Shown here: in pieces, positions 8,419 through 15,352 of the stretch | Numbering within the stretch: the stretch's first letter is position 1 | Layout: every line of letters starts with the position of its first letter | From: Streptomyces sp. Root431 | GTDB taxonomy: Bacteria > Actinomycetota > Actinomycetes > Streptomycetales > Streptomycetaceae | DNA: 64,000 nt | Assembly: GCF_001426585.1 (NCBI RefSeq) | Contig: NZ_LMEI01000011.1 | Location: 370,240 to 434,239, forward strand | Direction: 5' to 3' | Notes under the pieces: model-generated | Seen by the model: the letters and a program-made list of their open reading frames with translations, nothing else | What the model was told of the DNA's origin: nothing | Databases searched by the model: none | Position numbers and translations under genes: made by a program

Positions 8419-9164
8419 GGACGGGCGCGACGGACGGCCCCGGGGCGCCGCCGGCGCTTCAGGTGTGTCTCAACGGGTCACGGGGGCCCGGGGGCGCGGC
8501 CGCTGTGCCGATGTCGCCCGCGTCGATCGCCGAGGCCGCGGCCCTGGCGGTGGCGGCGGGCGCGCGGGACGTGCGTGTGCACCCGCGGACGCCCTGCGGT
8601 GCGGAGTCCCTCTCGCCGCGCGTGCTCGCCCCCGTCCTGACGGCGGTCAGGGCGGCCGTCGCCGTGCCGGTGGGGGTGACGGCGAGTGCGTCCGCCGAGC
8701 CCGATCCCGGGCTGCGGGTGGAGCGGGTGCGCTCCTGGGCCGTCCTCGCGGAACCGCCGGACCACGCCTCGGTCGACTGGCACGAGCCTGGCGCCGAAGA
8801 GGTGGCGGCGGCGCTCCTGGAGCGCGGTGTCGGCGTCGAGGCCGGAGTGCGGTCGGGGACGGACGGGCCTGCGCGGTTCGCGCGCTCGCCCCTGGCGTCC
8901 CGGGTGCTGCGGGTCCGCGCGGAGGTCGCCGACCCGGACCCGGCGACGGCCGGGGCCACGGCCCGGGCCCTGCTCGGAAGCCTGGACGTCCCGTCCGGGG
9001 TGCCGGTCCTGCTCCACGGCGTCGACGGCGGTACGTGGCCGGTGCTGCGCCTCGCCCGCCGCCTCGGCCTGGGCACCCGGATCGGTCTGGCCGACACCCT
9101 GCTCCTGCCGGACGGCACCCGGGCCCGGTCCAACGCCGAACTGGTCGTGGCGGCGCTGGCGTAA
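8415..9164 (+). CDS. BKACE / 3-keto-5-aminohexanoate cleavage-like protein, degenerate (249 aa)
   Basis: Resembles the beta-keto acid cleavage enzyme family (DUF849). It shows VCLNGSRGPGG at the N-terminus, MSPASIAEAAALAVAAGARDVRVHPRTPCG, a Ser-x-Asp-Trp-His segment ASVDWHEPGAEEV, GVGVEAGVR and a C-terminal GLGTRIGLADTLLLPDG. Family enzymes condense acetyl-CoA with a beta-keto acid using a metal held by a His-x-His pair. Here the equivalent stretch is RVHPRT, so one metal His looks replaced, and the protein is shorter than usual, so activity is doubtful. GTG at 8415 overlaps the upstream stop. The in-frame codons upstream of 8415 are the shadow of the previous gene. Confidence 0.8.
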   Translation: MRTGATDGPGAPPALQVCLNGSRGPGGAAAVPMSPASIAEAAALAVAAGARDVRVHPRTPCGAESLSPRVLAPVLTAVRAAVAVPVGVTASASAEPDPGLRVERVRSWAVLAEPPDHASVDWHEPGAEEVAAALLERGVGVEAGVRSGTDGPARFARSPLASRVLRVRAEVADPDPATAGATARALLGSLDVPSGVPVLLHGVDGGTWPVLRLARRLGLGTRIGLADTLLLPDGTRARSNAELVVAALA

Positions 9165-9178
9165 CGCGCCGGCGGGTG

Positions 9179-9652
9179 TCAGTCCTCCTTGGCGGACCGG
9201 CGGACCGGCATCAGGCGGGAGCCCGCCATCTGGTCGCCGAGGACGTCGTCGGGGTTGGAGAGGACGCAGGTCTCCAGGGACAGGCAGCCGCAGCCGATGC
9301 AGTCCGTCAGGTGGTCGCGCAGCCGGCCCAGCTGTTTGATGCGCTCGTCGAGCTCCGTGCGCCAGGCCGCCGAGAGCTGCGCCCAGTCCTCGTTCGTGGG
9401 GGTGCGCTCCTCGGGGAGCCTGGCGAGCGCGTCGCGGATCGTGGCGAGCGGGATGCCGACGCGCTGTGCGGCCCGGACGAAGGCGACCCGGCGGAGGGTG
9501 TCTCGGCCGTAGCGGCGCTGGTTGCCCGTGGTGCGGCGGCTGCTGATGAGCCCCTTCGCCTCGTAGAAGTGCAGGGCGGAGACGGCGGCCCCGCTACGGG
9601 CGGAGAGCTGGCCGACGGTGAGTTCGTGGATCTTCTCTGGAATCTGCGGCAC
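9179..9652 (-). CDS. soxR: Redox-sensitive transcriptional activator SoxR (157 aa)
   Basis: MerR-family HTH at residues 10-55 (LTVGQLSARSGAAVSALHFYEAKGLI in part), then a dimerisation helix and the [2Fe-2S] cluster loop with Cys118, Cys121, Cys123 and Cys129 (C-x2-C-x-C-x5-C). This is diagnostic of SoxR. In Streptomyces, SoxR responds to redox-active secondary metabolites such as actinorhodin rather than to superoxide and controls a small set of oxidoreductase and efflux genes. The start is GTG at 9652. It faces the convergent BKACE-like gene 14 bp away and diverges from maoC. Confidence 0.95.
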   Translation of the reverse strand: MPQIPEKIHELTVGQLSARSGAAVSALHFYEAKGLISSRRTTGNQRRYGRDTLRRVAFVRAAQRVGIPLATIRDALARLPEERTPTNEDWAQLSAAWRTELDERIKQLGRLRDHLTDCIGCGCLSLETCVLSNPDDVLGDQMAGSRLMPVRRSAKED

Positions 9653-9713
9653 TCAGCGACCCTACTGGTCCGTCGGGGACGGCCGTTGACAGCGGCCTTC
9701 GGACCCCACATGC

Positions 9714-9729
9714 TGAGCAAGCGCTTAGA
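9714..9729. promoter_or_regulatory. TetR-type operator upstream of maoC
   Basis: TGAGCAAGCGCTTAGA, centred on the palindrome AAGCGCTT, lies 38 bp before the maoC start. The identical 16 bases recur at 10895-10910, upstream of the TetR gene that converges on maoC. This strongly suggests that TetR controls both its own gene and maoC. Identity is read directly; the binding protein is inferred. Confidence 0.75.
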
Positions 9730-9766
9730 TACCAAGCGGTATGTCGTACGAGAAGGGACGAGGAAC

Positions 9767-10228
9767 ATGGCCGAGCCGAGGATCTTCACCTCCGCCGAGG
9801 AACTGCGCGCGGGGGTCGGCGAGCAGCTGGGGTACAGCGACTGGCTGGAGATCGACCAGAAGCGCATCGACCTCTTCGCCGAGGCCACCGGCGACCACCA
9901 GTGGATCCACGTCGACCCGGAGCGCGCCGCCGAGGGCCCCTTCGGCGCGACGATCGCGCACGGCTATCTGACGCTGTCGCTGCTGCCGCTGTTCGTCCCG
10001 CAGGTCCTGCGGGTCGAGGGCATGAAGATGGGCCTCAACTACGGCACCGAGAAGGTGCGGTTCCCCGCCCCCGTGCCGGTCGGCTCGCGCCTGCGCGCCA
10101 CGGCCGTCCTCACGAAGGTCGAGGAGGCCGGCGGCGGCGTGCAGGTGACGGCGGCGGTGACCGTGGAGCGCGAGGGCGCCGACAAGCCGGTCTGCTTCGC
10201 CGAGTCGGTCTCCCGCTACTACTTCTGA
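9767..10228 (+). CDS. MaoC family (R)-specific enoyl-CoA hydratase-like protein (153 aa)
   Basis: Single hot-dog domain. It has the hydratase motif FAEATGDHQWIHVDPERA (catalytic Asp and His, residues about 34-51), then GATIAHGYLTLSLLPLF and a C-terminal strand region. Length is typical of MaoC dehydratases that hydrate trans-2-enoyl-CoA to (R)-3-hydroxyacyl-CoA. ATG 9767 has a GGGACGAGGA ribosome site. The gene runs 10 bp into the convergent TetR gene at its 3' end. Confidence 0.92.
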   Translation: MAEPRIFTSAEELRAGVGEQLGYSDWLEIDQKRIDLFAEATGDHQWIHVDPERAAEGPFGATIAHGYLTLSLLPLFVPQVLRVEGMKMGLNYGTEKVRFPAPVPVGSRLRATAVLTKVEEAGGGVQVTAAVTVEREGADKPVCFAESVSRYYF

Positions 10229-10845
10229 ACCCCGACCATCCGCAGCACGAGGTCGGCGTAGAGCGCGCCGACCTCGTCGGGCGTCCGGCGGCCCTGGGTG
10301 TTGAACCAGCGCGAGACGTCGATGCAGAGGGAGAGCACCGCGACCGTGGTGCCGGGGACGTCCGGCACCACGAACTCGCCCGCCGCTACGCCCTCTTCGA
10401 CGATCCGGCGCACCGCCGCGTCGGACTGCCTGCGCAGCTCCACGATCTCGGCGCGGTGCTCGGGGCCCAGGGCGTCGAGCTCGTACTGGACGACCCGCGC
10501 GGTCGTGTGACGCTCGGCGTGCCAGCGGACGAAGGAGTGCACCGCGTCGGCGAGCCGCTCGGCGGCCGTGCCGCCGCCGTCGGCCGCGGCCCGGAGGATC
10601 TCCAGGGCCTTGTCGTGGCCGATGCGGCTGATCCGGTGGAGCAGCTCTTCCTTGGTCTTGTAGTGGATGTAGAGCGCGGCCGGGCTCATGCCGGCGCGGC
10701 CCGCGATGTCCCGGGTGGTGGTGGCGTGGTACCCGCGCTCGGCGAACGCCTCGACGGCGGCCACCAGCAGCCGCCTGGCCGCCTCGGGCGTGACCTCGCC
10801 CCAGGGCATGTCCTCGCCCCCGGGCGTCTCCTCCGCCGCGCTCAT
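10219..10845 (-). CDS. TetR family regulator, probable repressor of maoC and itself (208 aa)
   Basis: The HTH lies at roughly residues 20-65: LVAAVEAFAERGYHATTTRDIAGRAGMSPAALYIHYKTKEELL in segments. The C-terminal domain is all-helical, with DVSRWFNTQGRRTPDEVGALYADLVLRM as expected of regulators of acyl-CoA or fatty acid genes. ATG 10845 sits behind GAGAAGGAG; the in-frame ATG at 10884 adds 13 residues and lacks a good site. Its 3' end overlaps maoC by 10 bp tail to tail. Its promoter region contains the same 16-bp operator as maoC. Confidence 0.92.
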   Translation of the reverse strand: MSAAEETPGGEDMPWGEVTPEAARRLLVAAVEAFAERGYHATTTRDIAGRAGMSPAALYIHYKTKEELLHRISRIGHDKALEILRAAADGGGTAAERLADAVHSFVRWHAERHTTARVVQYELDALGPEHRAEIVELRRQSDAAVRRIVEEGVAAGEFVVPDVPGTTVAVLSLCIDVSRWFNTQGRRTPDEVGALYADLVLRMVGVQK

Positions 10846-10894
10846 CCCACACTCCTTCTCGGACCCCGTCAGGACGAACACCATACAACGAGGG

Positions 10895-10910
10895 TGAGCA
10901 AGCGCTTAGA
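10895..10910. promoter_or_regulatory. Second copy of the maoC-type operator, upstream of tetR
   Basis: Identical to 9714-9729 (TGAGCAAGCGCTTAGA), about 50 bp upstream of the TetR start on the minus strand. It fits negative autoregulation. Confidence 0.75.
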
Positions 10911-10932
10911 GATCGGCGGTCGGAGCTTCGAC

Positions 10933-11010
10933 ACCTCGATGGCTCAGAGGCCCGGAAGCTCCGAGGCCCCGAGGCTCGGAAGCTCCGAGACTCCGCGGCT
11001 CAGAGGCTCA
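10933..11010. repeat. Short degenerate direct repeats in a 3' non-coding region
   Basis: GGCTCAGAGG-like and CGGAAGCTCCGAG-like units recur several times between the TetR promoter and the 3' end of the YiaA/B-like gene. CGGAAGCTCCGAG occurs twice, and GGCTCAGAG at both ends. They look like slippage-derived low-complexity sequence. No gene is seen here. Confidence 0.5.
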
Positions 11011-11295
11011 GAGCTTCTGGAAGGGGTCGTGCTCGGCGAGGAGCTTCTCCAGGCGGGCCTGGTCGACGCGGCTGACGATCTGGCCGGCCTCCTGGCGGTC
11101 GCGGACGACCTTGGCGAGCGTGAAGGCGGAGGTCGTGAGGTAGAGGACCGCGACGGCGAGGAAGGCCCGCACCCAGGCGCTGGCCTCCAGCTGGAAGATC
11201 CCGATGGCCACGGCCGCGAGGGCGATCCCGAAGGAGAGGACGGCCTGCATGTAGTAGGCCGCGGTGTTCTGCTGCTTGACCGGTGTGTCGCTCAT
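11008..11295 (-). CDS. YiaA/YiaB-type two-helix membrane protein (95 aa)
   Basis: A small protein with two transmembrane segments, AYYMQAVLSFGIALAAVAIGIFQ (in part, about residues 14-35) and WVRAFLAVAVLYLTTSAFTLA (in part, about 41-62), joined by a short loop, as in the YiaA/B domain. A charged amphipathic tail, VVRDRQEAGQIVSRVDQARLEKLLAEHDPF, follows. The ATG at 11295 is preferred over 11307 because the family begins close to the first helix. Function is unknown. It stands alone between the tetR and acyl-CoA dehydrogenase units. Confidence 0.82.
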   Translation of the reverse strand: MSDTPVKQQNTAAYYMQAVLSFGIALAAVAIGIFQLEASAWVRAFLAVAVLYLTTSAFTLAKVVRDRQEAGQIVSRVDQARLEKLLAEHDPFQKL

Positions 11296-11373
11296 GCACG
11301 ACAGCATCGTCCGGATGTGGCCGGCGCCACATCCGTCCGCGTACTCAGAGGCGTACAGCTTGGTACTCAGACC

Positions 11374-12525
11374 TCAGAAGGCCGAAACCCCCGTCAGCGC
11401 CCGTCCGATGATGAGCTTCTGGATCTGGCTGGTGCCCTCGTACAGGGTCATGACGCGGGCGTCGCGGAGCAGCTTGCCGACCGGGTACTCGTCGATGTAG
11501 CCGTAGCCGCCGAAGACCTGGAGGGCGTTGTTCGCGGCGCGGACGGCGGCCTCGGAGGCGAACAGCTTCGCCTTGGAGGCGGCGGTGGCGAAGTCCTCGC
11601 CCCGGTCGATCAGGTCGGCGACGCGCCAGGTGAGGAGCCGGGCGGCGTCGACGTCCACGGCGATGTCGGTGATCAGCTCCTGCACGAGCTGGTACGAGGC
11701 GATGGGCTTGCCGAACTGCTCGCGCTCCCCCGCGTAGCGGACGGCGGCGTCGAGCGCGGCCTGGGCGATGCCGACGCAGCCGGCGGCGACCGACATGCGG
11801 CCCTTGGCGAGGGCGGACATGGCGACGGTGAAGCCCTTCCCCTCGGGTCCGAGCAGGGCGGCGGCCGGGACGCGGACGTCCTCCAGGACCAGTTCGGCGG
11901 TGGCCTGGCCGCGCAGGCCGAGCTTGCCGTGGACGGCGCGGCGGGTGAGGCCGGGGGTGTCCGTGGGGACGAGGAAGGCGGAGACGCCCCTGTGGCCCGG
12001 GGCGTCGCCGGTGCGGGCGAAGAGCAGGACGACATCGGCCCAGGTGCCGTTGGTGATGAACATCTTGGTGCCGTTCACGACGTAGTCGTCGCCGTCGCGG
12101 ACCGCGCGGGTGGTGAGGTTTCCGGCGTCGGATCCGGTGCCCGGCTCGGTGAGGCCGAAGCAGCCGAGCGCCTCGCCGGCGGCGAGCCTGGGCAGCCACG
12201 CCCGCTTCTGCTCCTCCGTGCCCCAGGCGGCGAGGGTCTTGGCGACGAGCCCGAGGGAGACGGAGACGATGCCGCGCACGGAGGAGTCGCCGCGGCCGAG
12301 CTCCTCGGTGACGAGGCAGTACGCGAGGTGGTCGCCGCCCGAACCCCCGTACTCCTCCGGGATGGTGAGCCCGAGGAAGCCGACGGCGCCGAGCTTCTTC
12401 ACGATCGCCCGGTCCACCTCCTCGGCGCGGTCCCACGCGACGGCGTGCGGGGTGACCTCGCGGGCGACGAAGTCCTCGGCGAGCCGCCGTACGGCTTCCT
12501 GCTCCTCGCTCAGTTCCAGATTCAT
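11374..12525 (-). CDS. Acyl-CoA dehydrogenase (383 aa)
   Basis: A canonical short/medium-chain acyl-CoA dehydrogenase. It shows LTIPEEYGGSGGD (residues about 55-67), the flavin motif LGCFGLTEPGTGSDAGN, FVVNGTKMFITNGT-like YVVNGTKMFITNGTW, KLGLRGQATAELVLEDVRVP, AVRYAGEREQFGKPI, and the catalytic base region with Glu in VMTLYEGTSQIQKLIIGR. It desaturates acyl-CoA at C2-C3. ATG 12525 matches the family N-terminus MNLELSEEQ. It is divergent from a TetR gene, with an operator-like palindrome in the shared 70-bp promoter, so that TetR is its likely repressor. Confidence 0.95.
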   Translation of the reverse strand: MNLELSEEQEAVRRLAEDFVAREVTPHAVAWDRAEEVDRAIVKKLGAVGFLGLTIPEEYGGSGGDHLAYCLVTEELGRGDSSVRGIVSVSLGLVAKTLAAWGTEEQKRAWLPRLAAGEALGCFGLTEPGTGSDAGNLTTRAVRDGDDYVVNGTKMFITNGTWADVVLLFARTGDAPGHRGVSAFLVPTDTPGLTRRAVHGKLGLRGQATAELVLEDVRVPAAALLGPEGKGFTVAMSALAKGRMSVAAGCVGIAQAALDAAVRYAGEREQFGKPIASYQLVQELITDIAVDVDAARLLTWRVADLIDRGEDFATAASKAKLFASEAAVRAANNALQVFGGYGYIDEYPVGKLLRDARVMTLYEGTSQIQKLIIGRALTGVSAF

Positions 12526-12550
12526 GCGGTGCCACCCCACTCGGCCATTT

Positions 12551-12567
12551 AATTACCACTGCTAGTT
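12551..12567. promoter_or_regulatory. Operator-like palindrome between acyl-CoA dehydrogenase and TetR
   Basis: AATTACCACTGCTAGTT (complement AACTAGCAGTGGTAATT) is an AACTA-N7-TAATT inverted repeat in the divergent promoter. It matches 13 of 17 positions with the palindrome at 28613-28629 upstream of the aldehyde dehydrogenase, so one TetR may regulate both. Confidence 0.6.
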
Positions 12568-12595
12568 TTCACTGTGCGGGCCTACTATGTGCGCC

Positions 12596-13291
12596 ATGGC
12601 CCGACCGCGCAAGCCCCTGCTCAGCCGAGACCTCATCGTCGGGACGGCGGGTGCGCTCGTGGACGCGGAAGGGCTCGCCGCCCTCTCCACCCGGCGGCTC
12701 GCGGCCGAGCTCGGGGTGAGCGGCCCCTCGCTCTACAACCACTTCCGCACGAAGGACGAGATCCTCGACGCCGTCGCGGACGCGGTGAGCGCGAAGATCG
12801 ACCTGTCGATGTTCGAGGAGACCGACGGGCGCGACTGGCGCACGGCGCTGCACGACTGGGCGGTCTCCTACCGCGCGGCCCTCGCCGACCACCCGCACAT
12901 CGTCCCGGTCCTCGCCCAGGGCCCCGGCCGCCGCCCGGCCGGCCTGCGGGTCGCCGACGCGGTCTTCGGCGCGATGGTCCGGGCGGGCTGGCCCCCGGCC
13001 CAGGCCACCTCCATCGGCGCGCTGATGCGGTACTTCGTCACCGGCTCCGCCCTCGGCTCCTTCGCCCGCGGCTTCGTCGACGACGAGACGGCCTACGACC
13101 CGGCCGACTACCCCCACCTCGGGCAGGCCCACCTCCTGGCCGAGCACCGCCAGAAGGTCGACGAGCGCGCCTTCGAGACGGGCCTGCGCGCCCTGCTCGA
13201 CGGGCTGCTCGTCCAGTACGAGGCCCAGGTGCGGCGGGCGGGGACGCCGGACGGTTCAACTTCCGACAGTTCGGCGAACGCCGAACGGTGA
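12596..13291 (+). CDS. TetR family regulator, TetR_C/QacR-like (231 aa)
   Basis: The N-terminal HTH lies at residues 8-55: LLSRDLIVGTAGALVDAEGL, then AALSTRRLAAELGVSGPSLY and NHFRTKDEIL. The C-terminal ligand domain is of the TetR_C_1 type (ADHPHIVPVLAQGPGR, ALMRYFVTGSALGSFARGF). ATG 12596 is preferred; an ATG at 12587 is an alternative. It is divergently arranged with the acyl-CoA dehydrogenase, with an operator in between. The last codons overlap a perfect 8+8 inverted repeat that belongs to the next gene's control region. Confidence 0.9.
   Translation: MARPRKPLLSRDLIVGTAGALVDAEGLAALSTRRLAAELGVSGPSLYNHFRTKDEILDAVADAVSAKIDLSMFEETDGRDWRTALHDWAVSYRAALADHPHIVPVLAQGPGRRPAGLRVADAVFGAMVRAGWPPAQATSIGALMRYFVTGSALGSFARGFVDDETAYDPADYPHLGQAHLLAEHRQKVDERAFETGLRALLDGLLVQYEAQVRRAGTPDGSTSDSSANAER
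13269..13289. promoter_or_regulatory. Palindrome GTTCGGCG-AA-CGCCGAAC with shared 14-mer, ArsR-type operator
   Basis: An inverted repeat with 8-bp perfect arms at 13269-13286, 20-40 bp upstream of the ArsR-like gene. The 14 bases GAACGCCGAACGGT (13276-13289) recur exactly at 14183-14196, upstream of the EamA transporter. That pattern marks a common operator. Confidence 0.7.
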
Positions 13292-13309
13292 GTGCGGGAC
13301 CCTGGGGTC

Positions 13310-14005
13310 ATGGCAGCCAGTGATCTCGCCGCGCTCGCGGCGCTCTTCGCGGACGAGAGCCGCGCCGCGTTCCTGCTCGCCCTGCTCGACGGACGGGCCT
13401 GGACCGCCGGGGAGCTCGCCCGCCACGCGGGCGTGGCGCCGTCGACCGCCAGCGAGCACCTCGGCAAGCTCGTCGCGGGCGGGGTGCTCACCGAGGAGCG
13501 GCAGGGCAGGCACCGGTACGTCCGGCTTGCCGACCCGGGAGTCGCGCACCTCGTCGAGGACCTGGCCGCCCGGTCGGAGCCCCGGGTGGCAGCGCCGGCC
13601 GGCTCGCTTCGGGCCGCGAGCGCCGGGCGGGCGATGGCCCGGGGGCGGACCTGCTACGACCACCTCGCCGGGCGCCTCGGGATCGCGATCACCGAGGCGA
13701 TGACCACGCGCGGACTTCTGCGCCAGGACACCGGGTTCGCGCTCACGGACCGGGGCATGGGGTGGTTCGAGGAGCTGGGCGTGCCCCTCGTACGCAAGGG
13801 GCGGCGGCCCGTCGCGCGCGGCTGTCTCGACTGGACCGAGCGCAGGCCGCACCTCGCGGGGATCGCGGGCGCCGCGCTGTGCGGCCACGCGCTCGACGCC
13901 GGGTGGTGCGTGCGGATCGGGTCCGAGCGGGCCGTGAAGGTGACGGCGGAGGGCGAGTCCGCGCTGTACGAGACGCTGGGCATCGCCCCGGCGGCCCTGC
14001 GCTGA
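13310..14005 (+). CDS. ArsR-type winged helix transcriptional regulator (231 aa)
   Basis: The N-terminal winged helix (residues about 5-80) reads AALAALFADESRAAFLLALLDGRAWTAGELARHAGVAPSTASEHLGKLVAGGVLTEERQGRHRYVRL in segments. This is typical of ArsR/SmtB-like regulators, but it has no metal-binding CxC motif. The long C-terminal domain has RGCLDWTERRPHLAGIAGAALCGHALDAGWCVR, a conserved effector domain found with DMT exporters. ATG 13310 is chosen; GTG 13292 would start inside the operator zone. It probably represses itself and the EamA gene through the shared GAACGCCGAACGGT site. Confidence 0.88.
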   Translation: MAASDLAALAALFADESRAAFLLALLDGRAWTAGELARHAGVAPSTASEHLGKLVAGGVLTEERQGRHRYVRLADPGVAHLVEDLAARSEPRVAAPAGSLRAASAGRAMARGRTCYDHLAGRLGIAITEAMTTRGLLRQDTGFALTDRGMGWFEELGVPLVRKGRRPVARGCLDWTERRPHLAGIAGAALCGHALDAGWCVRIGSERAVKVTAEGESALYETLGIAPAALR

Positions 14006-14077
14006 GTCGCCCGGCGGTCGGGCGCCCGGCGGTCGGGCCCAGGCGGCCAGGCCCAGGCAGCCAGGCTCCGAACTCCG

Positions 14078-14170
14078 GGCTCCCGGCTCCCGGCTCCGAG
14101 CTCCCGGCTCCCGGCTCCCGGCTCCCGGCTCCCGGCTCCCGGCTCCCGGCTCCCGGCTCCCGGCTCCCGG
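14078..14170. repeat. 7-bp tandem repeat array (GGCTCCC)
   Basis: About 13 head-to-tail copies of GGCTCCC with one degenerate unit near 14096-14101, lying in the 210-bp gap between the ArsR regulator and the EamA gene, just before its operator. The unit length is not a multiple of three and no gene covers it. Copy number should vary by slippage. Confidence 0.9.
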
Positions 14171-14182
14171 CGATATTGCGGT

Positions 14183-14196
14183 GAACGCCGAACGGT
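14183..14196. promoter_or_regulatory. Second copy of the ArsR operator 14-mer, before the EamA gene
   Basis: GAACGCCGAACGGT, identical to 13276-13289, ends 20 bp before the EamA start at 14217. It overlaps the expected promoter/RBS region. Repression by the neighbouring ArsR-type protein is inferred. Confidence 0.7.
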
Positions 14197-14216
14197 CCGC
14201 GGCCTACGGTCGAGCC

Positions 14217-15137
14217 ATGCAGAACCGAACCTCGCGCCTCGCGCTGGCCGCCGCCGGTGTCACCGTCGTCCTCTGGGCCTCCGCCTTCGTCTCCATCCGC
14301 AGTGCCGGGGCGGCCTACTCCCCCGGCGCACTCGCCCTCGGGCGGCTCCTCGCCGGGGCGCTCGTCCTCGGCTGCGTCCTCCTGATCCGGCGGGAGGGGC
14401 TGCCTCCCCGGGCGGCCTGGCGCGGGATCCTGATCTCGGGGCTGCTCTGGTTCGGCGTCTACATGGTGGTCCTCAACTGGGGCGAGCAGGAGGTCGACGC
14501 GGGCACGGCGGCGATGGTGGTGAACATCGGGCCGATCCTGATCGCCCTGCTCGGCGCGAGGTTCCTGAAGGAGTCGCTGCCGCCCCGGCTGATCGCGGGC
14601 ATGGCCGTGTCCTTCGCCGGCGCGGTGGCCGTGGGCCTCTCCATGTCGTCCGGCGGTTCCGGCGCGCACGCCTCGGTGCTCGGCGTGGTGCTCTGCCTGG
14701 TCGCGGCGGCGGCGTACGCGGGCGGGGTCGTGGCCCAGAAGCCGGCGCTCGCCCACGGCAGCGCGCTCCAGGTGACGACCTTCGGCTGCCTGGTGGGCGC
14801 GGTGGCCTGTCTGCCGTTCGCCGGGCAGCTCGTCGAGGAGGCGGGCCGGGCCCCGCTGTCGGCGACCCTGAACATGCTCTACCTGGGCGTGTTCCCGACC
14901 GCGCTCGCCTTCACGACCTGGGCGTACGCCCTCGCCCGGACGACCGCGGGCCGGATGGGCGCGACGACGTACGCCGTGCCCGCCCTCGTCGTCCTCCTCG
15001 CCTGGCTCTTCCTCGGCGAGCTGCCGGGCGTGCTGACGCTCGCCGGGGGCGCGCTCTGCCTGGCGGGCGTGGCCGTGTCCCGCTCGCGTCCGCGGCAGCG
15101 GGCGGCCGCCGCTCCCGGAACGGCCGAATCCACCTGA
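14217..15137 (+). CDS. EamA/DMT superfamily transporter (306 aa)
   Basis: Ten predicted hydrophobic helices in two EamA repeats: the first begins LALAAAGVTVVLWASAFVSIR, the second ASVLGVVLCLVAAAAYAGGVVAQK. The family signature positions WASAFVSIR and WAYALARTTAGRMGATTYAVP are present, and the tail is short and basic. DMT exporters of this group excrete small metabolites or amino acid derivatives. ATG 14217 is preferred over GTG 14181, which lies inside the operator. A shared operator with the ArsR-type gene implies regulated export. The ligand is unknown. Confidence 0.9.
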   Translation: MQNRTSRLALAAAGVTVVLWASAFVSIRSAGAAYSPGALALGRLLAGALVLGCVLLIRREGLPPRAAWRGILISGLLWFGVYMVVLNWGEQEVDAGTAAMVVNIGPILIALLGARFLKESLPPRLIAGMAVSFAGAVAVGLSMSSGGSGAHASVLGVVLCLVAAAAYAGGVVAQKPALAHGSALQVTTFGCLVGAVACLPFAGQLVEEAGRAPLSATLNMLYLGVFPTALAFTTWAYALARTTAGRMGATTYAVPALVVLLAWLFLGELPGVLTLAGGALCLAGVAVSRSRPRQRAAAAPGTAEST

Positions 15138-15302
15138 CAGGTGATGGTCATGGTTCCGGTCACTTCGCGGGCCGGTTCCGCTCCGCACCCGCCCGCGACC
15201 TGGAGAGAAGACGCCCGTCAAGCTCCGTTTCCGGCCTGAGGCGCCGGACGTGACGTTTCGCCGCCGCCCGGCCGGATAGTTTCGAGACGGTCACAGGCGC
15301 GA

Positions 15303-15323
15303 GCCGGAACATTACGTTCCGGC
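15303..15323. promoter_or_regulatory. ARE-like palindrome upstream of a gamma-butyrolactone-receptor-like gene
   Basis: GCCGGAAC-ATTAC-GTTCCGGC has 8-bp perfect arms and a 5-bp spacer, 30-50 bp before the start at 15353. Its form and position are like the autoregulatory elements bound by ArpA/ScbR-type receptors. Confidence 0.65.
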
Positions 15324-15352
15324 ACCTTCTCGCACAGTCCACGGGGGAGCTC

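Noticed and set aside
14041..14180. Repeated GGCTCCC units considered as a CRISPR or MITE
   Set aside because: Units are 7 bp with no spacers or terminal repeats, so this is a simple tandem repeat.
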